A stretch of 64,000 bases of DNA, taken from contig NZ_JAYXKP010000001.1 in NCBI RefSeq assembly GCF_036039175.1, positions 248,001-312,000 on the forward strand, read 5' to 3'. A program made the position numbers and the translations under genes. Positions 55,264 through 62,857 of the stretch are shown in pieces. This stretch comes from Marinilactibacillus sp036039175. GTDB taxonomy: Bacteria; Bacillota; Bacilli; Lactobacillales; Carnobacteriaceae_A. Under the pieces are notes generated by a model, which was given only the letters and a program-made list of their open reading frames with translations, was not told the DNA's origin and searched no databases. The stretch's first letter is position 1, and each line of letters opens with the position of its first letter.

Positions 55264-55295
55264 GGTGTCTAGTCTTTCGCCTTGACTAGAATACC
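55264..55295. promoter_or_regulatory. Inverted repeat upstream of rpmG
   Basis: TCTAGTC (55268-55274) and GACTAGA (55284-55290), extended by GGT/ACC. It lies about 45 bases before the rpmG start in its leader and could be an operator or RNA hairpin. It does not resemble a Zur box. Confidence 0.35.
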
Positions 55296-55480
55296 ATGTT
55301 TCTAAAAAAAATGCTATCTTTTTTAGGTCTGAAATCTTATTTTACACGTTAAATGTTACGTTTAAAAGAAAAATCACTTTGCAAGGAGATTACAATTTGG
55401 TTATAGAGCATCGAGTTCTTCCTGTTTAATTAGGATTATGGTAAAATTTGTAAGGCGATAAATCTTTAGGAGGAACAAAT

Positions 55481-55837
55481 ATGGAATTATGGATCATTAT
55501 TGGAATACTTTTTGGAATATCGGCTATTTTATTAGTCTTTTCATTTCTGAAAAAAGAAGAAAAAGAGCGGACGTACAAAGAATTAGAAGATGTTTCATTA
55601 AATTTGGTACAAATTATCTATGGCTTGAACAAAAGAGTTAAAACTCTTGAAAAAGAACTTAAAATAGAAAATCCTGAACAGACTTTTCCAGATCGTGTAA
55701 CGAATATGACGCAAACTCATATATTAACGCTGTTCACACAAGGACTGTCTGCTAAAGAAATATCAGAACATTTACATGTATCTGAAGCTTCAGTTCAACA
55801 TACGATCGATGCTTATATAGCAGATGGTATTAATTAA
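55481..55837 (+). CDS. Small membrane protein with C-terminal helix-turn-helix-like motif (DUF6115/SwrB-like layout)
   Basis: 118 residues, ATG 55481 with TTAGGAGGAAC upstream. One N-terminal membrane helix (LWIIIGILFGISAILLVFSF), a coiled coil (35-62), then LFTQGLSAKEISEHLHVSEASVQHTIDAYI, a helix-turn-helix-like end. The layout resembles SwrB/YlxL (DUF6115) of B. subtilis, which activates the flagellar export gate, but similarity by eye is limited to this layout. Not recognised with certainty. Confidence 0.5.
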   Translation: MELWIIIGILFGISAILLVFSFLKKEEKERTYKELEDVSLNLVQIIYGLNKRVKTLEKELKIENPEQTFPDRVTNMTQTHILTLFTQGLSAKEISEHLHVSEASVQHTIDAYIADGIN

Positions 55838-55868
55838 CAAAAATTTCAATAACGAAAGGAACTGTTCA

Positions 55869-56423
55869 ATGTCTAAGAAAAATGTACGTATACTAGCACT
55901 TGGTTTTTTCATTTCTGGACTTCTACTTGCGTTATTTTACTTTGTTTTTCCAACTTCTTCTTCAGTAAGTTCCCAAAGTAATAATGAAGTAGATGAGTTA
56001 AAATCAGAAGTCTCATATTTGCAGAACAAGATAGCTGAAATGGAAGTAGCTCAAGTTGAAGATCCAGCTGCAGAAGAACCAGTAGAAGATACTGAAGAGC
56101 AACCAGAGGAAAATACTGAAGACAGCAACGAAGAACCAGAAGAAAACGCTGATACAGAAGAAACGGAAGAAGCAACTGAAGAAGATCAGGAAGAAGAAGT
56201 TGAAGAAGATCCTGTCGTTACTACAACCGTAACGATTGGCGATGGACAACCAAGTAGTGTTGCAGCGAGCCAGTTACTTGATCAAAATATTATTGAAGAT
56301 CGTTTTGATTTTGACAGCTTTTTAGAAGATAACAATTACGCTCCACTTGTCAGACCTGGTAGCTATGAAATCAAAAGTGATATGTCTTACGAAGAAATTG
56401 CCCAAGCTTTGATGGGTCGATAA
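55869..56423 (+). CDS. Membrane-anchored MltG-type LysM-like module
   Basis: 184 residues from ATG 55869 (GAAAGGAAC upstream). One membrane helix (about 8-28), a short coiled coil, a very acidic linker of about 60 residues (Glu/Asp with Pro, Asn, Thr), then about 60 residues with IGDGQPSSVAASQLLDQNII and RPGSYEIKSDMSYEEIAQAL. The end matches the LysM-like subdomain that precedes the catalytic domain in MltG/YceG. The transglycosylase part is missing. Role unknown; wall binding is plausible. Confidence 0.65.
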   Translation: MSKKNVRILALGFFISGLLLALFYFVFPTSSSVSSQSNNEVDELKSEVSYLQNKIAEMEVAQVEDPAAEEPVEDTEEQPEENTEDSNEEPEENADTEETEEATEEDQEEEVEEDPVVTTTVTIGDGQPSSVAASQLLDQNIIEDRFDFDSFLEDNNYAPLVRPGSYEIKSDMSYEEIAQALMGR

Positions 56424-56514
56424 TTTCTTCTAGCGATATTAGGCATATGATTTCTATAACTTTCTCAATTCCTATATGATTAGATTATCATGGATAAGAG
56501 AAAGGTTGAGTAGA

Positions 56515-56844
56515 ATGAGTAAAATGTCTAAAGTCAGTATGACGAATGGTGAACTTTACATGATTCAATTAACACCCAAAGAGATTACAACGGCTTTTAG
56601 AAAATCAGATTCGGATTTTCAGGAATTTCAATTGAAATCTGGAGAAACGATTTATCTACATGCCGCACATATTGTTTCGATTGAAAGTACAGGCGAAACA
56701 ACCAGCTTAACAGATTCATTTGATACGGATCATGTAGAAGTTGAAAATTCACATCCTACACAAAAAGATAAAGATGAAAAGGCAGATCAGAATCTCAAAG
56801 CTGCCCAAGCTTTCAAAAAAGATTTAGAAGGTAATATGGAGTAA
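56515..56844 (+). CDS. Small protein of unknown function
   Basis: 109 residues from ATG 56515 (AAAGGTTGAG upstream). Soluble, with a strand-rich core (IQLTPKEITTAF, then EFQLKSGETIYLHAAHIVSI) and a charged, helical lysine/aspartate-rich tail. No family recognised. A terminator follows directly, so it closes a three-gene unit with the two preceding small genes. Confidence 0.6.
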   Translation: MSKMSKVSMTNGELYMIQLTPKEITTAFRKSDSDFQEFQLKSGETIYLHAAHIVSIESTGETTSLTDSFDTDHVEVENSHPTQKDKDEKADQNLKAAQAFKKDLEGNME

Positions 56845-56855
56845 ACAGACTACCC

Positions 56856-56895
56856 AGCTACCAAAGGTCCTACAGATCTTTGGTAGCTTTTTTTC
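56856..56895 (+). terminator. Terminator after the small-gene cluster
   Basis: AGCTACCAAAG / CTTTGGTAGCT, 11 bp, followed by seven T. Confidence 0.92.
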
Positions 56896-56979
56896 GTTTG
56901 ACACCGTTTTATTTACCTCTCAAAAACCCACTTTATGTGCTATACTGTTTATTAAATAGCTGAAAAGGAGGATCAAAAC

Positions 56980-57681
56980 ATGAACCCTCAAATGAAAATG
57001 TCTCTTAGGAGATGGCAAAGAAAACCTTATGTTACATATGGACTGATGATGGTAACGATTTTTATGTTCTTTCTTCAAACTATAAGTGGCGGAAGTGAAA
57101 ATCCACTAGTTTTAGTACAGTTCGGGGCTAAGGTCAATCAGTTAATTATATTTGGTGAATGGTGGCGACTCATTACGCCTGTATTTCTTCACATTGGTTT
57201 TGAGCATATTCTATTTAATGGCGTGCTCATCTATTTCTTAGGGATTCAAGTCGAAGATATTTTTGGACATTGGCGGTATTTTTTATTGTATATGTTAAGC
57301 GCACTCGCTGGGAACGCTGCTAGCTTTGCTTTTAATCAATCTATTTCTGCGGGAGCAAGTACAGCTCTTTTCGGACTATTCGGAGCTACTTTAGCTTTAC
57401 CCAAACTTTTTCCAAATAATTACAGTATTAAAGAAATGTCAAAAAGATTTATGGCTTTAATCATCATCAATCTAGTATTTGGAATTTTCAGTAGCGGTAT
57501 TGATATGGCTGGTCATATAGGCGGAATAGCAGGCGGGTATCTTTTGACATACGCACTATCTGCTCCAAACGCTTGGGTTAGTGGTTGGAAAGTGCAAGGT
57601 AAGTATGCAGCAATATATTTAATCGCTTTAATTATTTTACTTGTAATTGGCTGGCAAACAACTAGCTCACTATATTTTTAA
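56980..57681 (+). CDS. gluP: Rhomboid intramembrane serine protease, GluP-like
   Basis: 233 residues, about six or seven membrane helices. Helix 1 loop EWWRLITPVFLHIGFEHILFN, catalytic Ser in GASTALFG and catalytic His in AGHIGG. It lacks the long N-terminal and TPR extensions of B. subtilis GluP (YqgP). Next gene is glcK, as in B. subtilis. An extended -10 TGCTATACT precedes it (56938-56946). Confidence 0.9.
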   Translation: MNPQMKMSLRRWQRKPYVTYGLMMVTIFMFFLQTISGGSENPLVLVQFGAKVNQLIIFGEWWRLITPVFLHIGFEHILFNGVLIYFLGIQVEDIFGHWRYFLLYMLSALAGNAASFAFNQSISAGASTALFGLFGATLALPKLFPNNYSIKEMSKRFMALIIINLVFGIFSSGIDMAGHIGGIAGGYLLTYALSAPNAWVSGWKVQGKYAAIYLIALIILLVIGWQTTSSLYF

Positions 57682-57696
57682 TATTCGGAGGCTTAC

Positions 57697-58677
57697 ATGA
57701 TGCTTGAGAAAAAACTAATTGGGATTGACCTTGGTGGTACAACCGTTAAATTCGCAATTTTAACGACAGATGGTCAAGTACAAACTAAATGGAGTATAGA
57801 AACGGATAGTTCTGATCAAGGGACTAAAATTGTTCCCTCGATCATTGAATCTATCTTGCATCACCTAGAATTATACGGTATGCAAAAAGAAGAATTTTTA
57901 GGAATCGGTATGGGATCACCAGGAAGCGTGAATCACGCAGAGGGAACCGTAATAGGTGCCTATAACTTAAATTGGCGCACTACTCAGAACATTAAATCTG
58001 AAATTGAAGCAGGAACAGGCATTCCCTTCGTTATTGATAACGACGCTAATGTGGCTGCTTTAGGTGAACAATGGATGGGTGCTGGGAATAACGAGCCTAA
58101 CGTTGTATTTGTTACTTTAGGCACTGGTGTAGGTGGAGGCATTATTTTAAATAATGAATTAACGCGAGGCGCTACTGGCGCTGCTGGTGAAATCGGCCAT
58201 ATCGTTGTAGACCCTCATGGGTTTGATTGTACGTGTGGAAATAAAGGTTGTCTGGAAACCGTCGCTAGTGCAACTGGAGTCGTTAGACTAGCTCGAACGA
58301 TGGCTGAAACATTTGCTGGAGAATCATTGTTAAAAGAAAGTATCGACAATGGAGATAGTGTAGATGCGAAAATGGTATTTGATGCAGCTAGAGAAGATGA
58401 TATTTTTGCAAACCTTGTTGTAGACGAAGTATGCAATTATCTTGCAATAGCTAGTGGAAATATCGCTAATATGTTAAATCCTTCAACTATTGTGATTGGT
58501 GGGGGTGTATCAAGAGCGGGAGATTTCTTGTTAAATAGGATCACAGAAAAATTCAAAAGATACGCTTTCCCACCAATTTATGACCATACTAAGATCAAAA
58601 TTGCTGAATTAGGTAACGATGCTGGAGTGATTGGAGCAAGTTCTCTGGTACTCAATCAATCTACAGCCGAGGTTTAA
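57697..58677 (+). CDS. glcK: ROK-family glucokinase
   Basis: 326 residues, ATG 57697 after CGGAGG. Phosphate-binding IGIDLGGTTVKFAIL, NDANVAALGE, GEIGH and the zinc site CTCGNKGCLETVAS. Phosphorylates glucose for glycolysis and for zwf. Co-transcribed with gluP (15-base gap). Confidence 0.95.
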   Translation: MMLEKKLIGIDLGGTTVKFAILTTDGQVQTKWSIETDSSDQGTKIVPSIIESILHHLELYGMQKEEFLGIGMGSPGSVNHAEGTVIGAYNLNWRTTQNIKSEIEAGTGIPFVIDNDANVAALGEQWMGAGNNEPNVVFVTLGTGVGGGIILNNELTRGATGAAGEIGHIVVDPHGFDCTCGNKGCLETVASATGVVRLARTMAETFAGESLLKESIDNGDSVDAKMVFDAAREDDIFANLVVDEVCNYLAIASGNIANMLNPSTIVIGGGVSRAGDFLLNRITEKFKRYAFPPIYDHTKIKIAELGNDAGVIGASSLVLNQSTAEV

Positions 58678-58694
58678 TACGTGAAAAAACGACC

Positions 58695-58722
58695 TTTAAT
58701 GTGCTAGTATTAAAAATATACT
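58695..58722 (+). promoter_or_regulatory. Promoter of the YqgU-like gene
   Basis: TTTAAT (58695-58700), 16 bases, TATACT (58717-58722). A TAGTAT/ATACTA inverted repeat (58705-58723) overlaps the -10 and could be an operator. Confidence 0.45.
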
Positions 58723-58748
58723 AATACAAGAGTGAAGAGGGTGATTAA

Positions 58749-59855
58749 ATGCTGAGAATAAACGATCGTTACATGATCTGTTTTATTCCTATGCTTTTGA
58801 TCACCCTCTTTCTTTCTGGGTGTAGCTCTCTTGGTACCTCAGAAACACAAGAAGCGGATGAAGAACTAGAATCGTTTGTTCAAATTGATCAATCAAAACA
58901 AACCGTGCAGAAAATTGTTGGTTGGTTGAACGAAACAGATATACTCGTCCACTTAGGAGATCAAGAAGAGCAAGAATTGATTCGCTTAAATATTCATACT
59001 GGAGAAGAGCGAAATATTTATACAACAAATCAACATATTCTGACAGTGGAGATCAATAATGCCTTGGATAAAATTCTTATTCAGGAAGGCTCTGACTCAA
59101 TTGTTGAACTGTTTACAATGACCACAGAGGGAGAAGAGATCTATAGAATAGACCTTGGTTATTCTGGCTATATTTCAGTCGACTGGAACGCAGTTGATGA
59201 CAATCTCGTTTTTTTATCCCACTATCAATATGATCAGGAAACATCTCTAGAATCTTCGAAAGTCATGATATGGAATTTAGAGACAAATGAATTAGCTGAC
59301 TTCCATGTAAATGCTATTGAACCAAGCTGGTATTCTGCACATTTATATCTATATGTAAATGAAGTAGATGGTTACTTATATATCGGAGATACTAGATCTA
59401 CTGAAGGTGATCAGATGATCAACAACAAAACCATTGACTATCACCTTTATCAAGATACCTTTATATCAATGGAAGCATCTGACATTAATGACCAACAAGT
59501 CCACTTGATGAAAGACCATCCTTTTTTGGTGCATCAAGGTGCACTGACCATTCCTAAAGTAACAAGAGGGGAAATACCTGTAAAACCATTTATATCCCAG
59601 AGCGTTCGAAATGGAGACGTTTTAGGAGTCATAGCAACTGAGGCAATAGATTTGAATTTAACACTAGGAGATTTCAACTTGAGTTTACTAGACTTTGAGA
59701 ATAATGAGTATGAAAAGCTTTTAGAACTTCCAGACAATGCCCCAATAGCTTTATCCCCAAATGAACAATACGTTCTTTACGGGTGGCAGTTTGAAAATAT
59801 TATAGAATTAGATGGTACGGAAGAATTGATTTCTCTTATTTCTGATCCTTCTTGA
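58749..59855 (+). CDS. YqgU-like lipoprotein
   Basis: 368 residues. Signal peptide with lipobox LSGC (Cys25). The rest has repeated strand-turn patterns such as LIRLNIHTGEERNIY, VMIWNLETNELADF and LSLLDFENNEYEKLL, suggesting a beta-propeller. B. subtilis YqgU, a lipoprotein in the same glcK neighbourhood, has this build. Function unknown. Confidence 0.72.
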   Translation: MLRINDRYMICFIPMLLITLFLSGCSSLGTSETQEADEELESFVQIDQSKQTVQKIVGWLNETDILVHLGDQEEQELIRLNIHTGEERNIYTTNQHILTVEINNALDKILIQEGSDSIVELFTMTTEGEEIYRIDLGYSGYISVDWNAVDDNLVFLSHYQYDQETSLESSKVMIWNLETNELADFHVNAIEPSWYSAHLYLYVNEVDGYLYIGDTRSTEGDQMINNKTIDYHLYQDTFISMEASDINDQQVHLMKDHPFLVHQGALTIPKVTRGEIPVKPFISQSVRNGDVLGVIATEAIDLNLTLGDFNLSLLDFENNEYEKLLELPDNAPIALSPNEQYVLYGWQFENIIELDGTEELISLISDPS

Positions 59856-59922
59856 AATATACACTAGAAAAAAACGCTTTTCTAATGTAATATGTAAAGG
59901 TGAGAAGTGATAGAGAGGAAGT

Positions 59923-60327
59923 TTGAAATTGGATGGAATGACAATTTTTACTATAATTCTTTGGATTGGGTTACTTGCGTGGGGGATTTGGGAACTGGTT
60001 CAGTATTTCAGAAGAAAAAATGCTGCTGAAGTCGTGACTAAAGAAGTTTTCAAAGAAAATATGCGTAGAGCTCAAATCGTAGATGTAAGAGGCAAAGACG
60101 AATTCGATGCTGGACATATTCTTGGCGCTCGTAACGTCCCTTATATGCAGATGAAGCAAAGAGGAAACGAATTACGTAAAGATCAGCCAATCTACTTGTA
60201 CGATGAGAAAAAAACGATGAGTGCACGAGCAGCCATCATGCTTAAGAAACAAGGTTACTCTAATCTATACATCTTAAAAGGTGGTTACGCTGATTGGGAT
60301 GGTAAAATCAAACGTAAGAAAGCTTAG
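59923..60327 (+). CDS. Membrane-anchored rhodanese-fold protein without catalytic Cys, YqhL-like
   Basis: 134 residues from TTG 59923 (GAGAGGAAG upstream, close spacing; ATG 59938 is an alternative). One N-terminal membrane helix, then a rhodanese domain: QIVDVRGKDEFDAGHILGAR and LKGGYADWDGKI. The active-site loop reads YLYDEKK, so the usual Cys is Asp94. Sulfur transfer is therefore unlikely. Resembles B. subtilis YqhL, which keeps Cys. Confidence 0.85.
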   Translation: MKLDGMTIFTIILWIGLLAWGIWELVQYFRRKNAAEVVTKEVFKENMRRAQIVDVRGKDEFDAGHILGARNVPYMQMKQRGNELRKDQPIYLYDEKKTMSARAAIMLKKQGYSNLYILKGGYADWDGKIKRKKA

Positions 60328-60335
60328 TAATTTAT

Positions 60336-60375
60336 GCAAAAAAGCAGCTAACCCTTGTGGTTAACTGCTTTTTGC
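60336..60375. terminator. Shared terminator of the rhodanese gene and ppsR
   Basis: GCAAAAAAGCAGCTAACC pairs with GGTTAACTGCTTTTTGC (one bulge), touching the ppsR stop codon. Confidence 0.92.
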
Positions 60376-61188
60376 TTATTGTGCTTGAAAAGAATTTACG
60401 ATAATTGCAGCCGTTTCTTCAATAGATTTGTTGGCTACATTAATAATTTGACAGTCTAATTTTTTATACAAGTTTTCAGCGTAACGGATTTCTTTTTGAA
60501 TACGAGCGGTACTTGAATAGGGCGTATCTGGATTCATACCATAAGAGATCATTCTTTCTCTTCGAATATTAGATAAGATACTTTCATCGTTTGTCAGTCC
60601 AACAATTTTTCTGGAATCTACTTGCCATAATTCTTTTGGTATTTCAGATTCAGGCATAAGCGGTAAGTTGGCAACTTTGTAATTCTGATTTGCAAGATAA
60701 ATACTGAGCGGCGTTTTTGAAGTTCTCGAGATCCCTAATATAACGATATCAGCTTCTAGAAACCCTTTGGGATCTTTACCATCATCATAGGTTACTGCAA
60801 ATTCCATTGCGCCTATACGATCAAAGTAATTTTCGTCCAGCTTATGCATGGCACCAGGCTTACCTTGAGGCTCTAAATTTGTTCTTTTGCTAATTTCTCT
60901 GATAATCGGATTCAGTATATCAATACAAGTCAAGTCATGTTCACTACAGTAATCGTGAATTGTGTCAATTAACACGCTATCAACAAAAGTATGTAGAATC
61001 AGTGCATTGACCGCCTCTGCTTTTTCTAAAATACTCAACAATTGTTTCTTTTCTCTGATAAAAGAGAATATTTTAAAGTCACAGTGTAGGCTAGGAAACT
61101 GTGAAAGTGCCGCATTGCTAATGTTACTAGCTGTTCCTCCTACAGAATCTGATAATACAAATATCGCTAATGGTTGATGGTCTCCCAT
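60376..61188 (-). CDS. PPDK regulatory protein-type kinase/pyrophosphorylase, YqfL-like
   Basis: 270 residues from ATG 61188 (complement), behind AGAGAGGAAG; a TTG at 61212 would add 8 residues. FVLSDSVGGTASN at the start and the P-loop GISRTSKTPLS (152-162) define the DUF299 family, which phosphorylates and dephosphorylates pyruvate phosphate dikinase with ADP and Pi. No ppdK gene is in the window. B. subtilis YqfL has the same length. Confidence 0.9.
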   Translation of the reverse strand: MGDHQPLAIFVLSDSVGGTASNISNAALSQFPSLHCDFKIFSFIREKKQLLSILEKAEAVNALILHTFVDSVLIDTIHDYCSEHDLTCIDILNPIIREISKRTNLEPQGKPGAMHKLDENYFDRIGAMEFAVTYDDGKDPKGFLEADIVILGISRTSKTPLSIYLANQNYKVANLPLMPESEIPKELWQVDSRKIVGLTNDESILSNIRRERMISYGMNPDTPYSSTARIQKEIRYAENLYKKLDCQIINVANKSIEETAAIIVNSFQAQ

Positions 61189-61322
61189 AAGGTTCTTCCT
61201 CTCTTGTTTCAATAAGACTCAGTATACAGGACACTTATATATTGTTAAAGTCCCATCCTCATCTTGATATTCTTAAACATATTCGCTATTATAAACTAAA
61301 CTAATTAAAAGGAAGCGATCGC

Positions 61323-61745
61323 TTGACTGCTTTTGAACAAGCTGTAACAACTTTAAAGAAAAATGGCTATAAAACGACCGGCAAACGACAAAAGCTTTTA
61401 GAACTTTTATACAATCAGGATAAGTATATGTCAGCAAAAGAAGTTCAGGATCATTTAAAAGAACTTTTTCCAGGAATCAGTCCAGATACGATCTACCGTA
61501 ACTTAAATACTTTTGTGGAATTATCTGTAGTGGAAGAAACTGAATTAAATGGTGAAAAACTTTTTCGATTCAATTGTGACATGCATGGTCACCACCATCA
61601 TCACTTTATCTGTACGAATTGTGGGAAAACTATCGGCTTAAAAGATTGTCCGTTAGACATGTTTGCAGACCAGTTACCAGGCTGTAAAGTGGTTTCTCAT
61701 AGATTTGAATTGTTTGGATTATGCGAGGAATGCGTTGCAAGTTAA
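61323..61745 (+). CDS. zur: Fur-family regulator, Zur type
   Basis: 140 residues from TTG 61323 (AAAAGGAAGCG upstream). Winged helix with PGISPDTIYRNLNTF, then GEKLFRFNCDMHGHHHHHFI with a His-rich zinc sensor site, CTNCG and LCEEC structural zinc site. The segments match B. subtilis Zur (YqfV) closely in position and spacing. It should repress zinc uptake. The DNA target site is not seen in this window. Confidence 0.87.
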   Translation: MTAFEQAVTTLKKNGYKTTGKRQKLLELLYNQDKYMSAKEVQDHLKELFPGISPDTIYRNLNTFVELSVVEETELNGEKLFRFNCDMHGHHHHHFICTNCGKTIGLKDCPLDMFADQLPGCKVVSHRFELFGLCEECVAS

Positions 61746-61808
61746 TTCTCATAAAGGCACTATTATATTTAACTAGAGATAAAAACTTTAATTATTTTAC
61801 AACAATGT

Positions 61809-61837
61809 ATTGACGTAAAATATCTTGTTGTATATAA
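61809..61837 (+). promoter_or_regulatory. SigA promoter of rpsU
   Basis: TTGACG (61809-61814), 17 bases, TATAAT (61832-61837): near consensus, as expected for a ribosomal protein gene. Confidence 0.85.
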
Positions 61838-61907
61838 TGAGCAAGAACTGGTTTTATGCATTTTCGATGTATATGAAATCAGTTACATCATTTATTGATA
61901 GGGAAGA

Positions 61908-61940
61908 CCAATTGTGATTAATGAACTCATTAAACAATGG
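61908..61940 (+). promoter_or_regulatory. Stem-loop in the rpsU leader
   Basis: TTAATGA / TCATTAA perfect stem (61918-61933) capped by AC and extended by CCAATTGT / ACAATGG with bulges. A smaller GATGTA/TACATC hairpin precedes it (61866-61889). The 130-base leader is long for a 60-residue product and could hold an autoregulatory site. Confidence 0.4.
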
Positions 61941-61974
61941 AACGCCCTGAACGTACGAGGGGAGGGGAAGAACG

Positions 61975-62157
61975 ATGACTAAAACAGATATCAAGAACGG
62001 TGAGAGTCTTGATGATGCTCTTCGTCGCTTCAAACGTTCCGTTTCTAAAACAGGCACATTAAAAGAAGCCCGTAAACGTGAATACTATGAAAAGCCAAGT
62101 GTAAAACGTAAAAAGAAATCTGAGGAAGCAAGAAAACGTAAACCTGGTAAATTTTAA
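61975..62157 (+). CDS. rpsU: Ribosomal protein S21
   Basis: 60 residues, ATG 61975 after GAGGGGAAG. ESLDDALRRFKRSVSKTGTL then EARKREYYEKPSVKRKKKSE is the S21 core; basic throughout. Followed by yqeY, the common Firmicute pair. Confidence 0.97.
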   Translation: MTKTDIKNGESLDDALRRFKRSVSKTGTLKEARKREYYEKPSVKRKKKSEEARKRKPGKF

Positions 62158-62220
62158 TTTACTGTTTCGTTGCCTCGATGTATTTTAATGTACCACCACT
62201 TTTTTAAGAGGGTGAATCGT

Positions 62221-62667
62221 TTGGCCAAACTAGAAGAACTAAATCAAGATATGAAAGTAGCGATGAAAGCTAAAGATCGCGAGAGTCTAACAACTATCCG
62301 TATGCTTAAATCTGCTTTACAAAATGAGCAGATCAGCAAAGGCGAAGAGTTGACAGATGATGAAGAACTGACTGTTCTTGCTCGCGAGAAAAAGCAGAGA
62401 TTGGAATCTTTACACGAGTTTCAAGAAGCTGACCGCAAGGATTTAGTGGAAAAACTCGAAAAAGAATTGTCCATTGTCGATCGCTACCTTCCAGAACAAT
62501 TAACTGAGGAAGAGATTTCTCAAATTGTTCAAGATGCAGTCGTTCAGACTGGAGCTGACTCCATGAAAGATATGGGGAAAGTAATGGGTGCCATTTTACC
62601 TAAAGTTAAAGGTAAAGCTGACGGAAGTCTGGTTAGCTCACTAGTCAAAAAAGAACTAAGCAAATAA
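62221..62667 (+). CDS. yqeY: GatB/YqeY domain protein
   Basis: 148 residues from TTG 62221 (AAGAGGGTG upstream). LEELNQDMKVAMKAKDRESL, then RMLKSALQNEQI and YLPEQLTEEEI are typical; the C-terminal half is the GatB tail domain that can bind tRNA. Role is unclear but may concern transamidation. Likely co-transcribed with rpsU. Confidence 0.93.
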   Translation: MAKLEELNQDMKVAMKAKDRESLTTIRMLKSALQNEQISKGEELTDDEELTVLAREKKQRLESLHEFQEADRKDLVEKLEKELSIVDRYLPEQLTEEEISQIVQDAVVQTGADSMKDMGKVMGAILPKVKGKADGSLVSSLVKKELSK

Positions 62668-62709
62668 AAAATGGGAGTTGAGATATTCATCTTGACTCCT
62701 ATTTTTTTT
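62666..62709 (+). terminator. Terminator after yqeY
   Basis: AATGGGAGTTGAGAT pairs with ATCTTGACTCCTATT with G-T pairs, then eight T. Confidence 0.85.
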
Positions 62710-62740
62710 CGACTTTTTCTTTGAACAATGGCTGTAAACC

Positions 62741-62769
62741 TTTAATTGAATAAGATATTGCTATTATAC
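62741..62769 (+). promoter_or_regulatory. Probable promoter of phoH
   Basis: TTTAAT (62741-62746), 17 bases, TTATAC (62764-62769). Confidence 0.4.
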
Positions 62770-62857
62770 TTCTTAAGATAGAGATTAGATTACATTTATG
62801 CTATCATTTGATAGAAGAGATTCATTAATTAAACAATTCAAAGGAGTTGGCATTTGT

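Noticed and set aside
55384..55430. Ten-codon ORF (AAGGAG, TTG) before the SwrB-like gene
   Set aside because: Short, starts at TTG and has no further support; may be chance in AT-rich DNA.
55909..56249. Two hydrophobic frames on the complement inside the acidic-linker gene
   Set aside because: They are the reverse reading of Glu/Asp codon runs (Phe/Leu/Ser-rich) and lack start signals.
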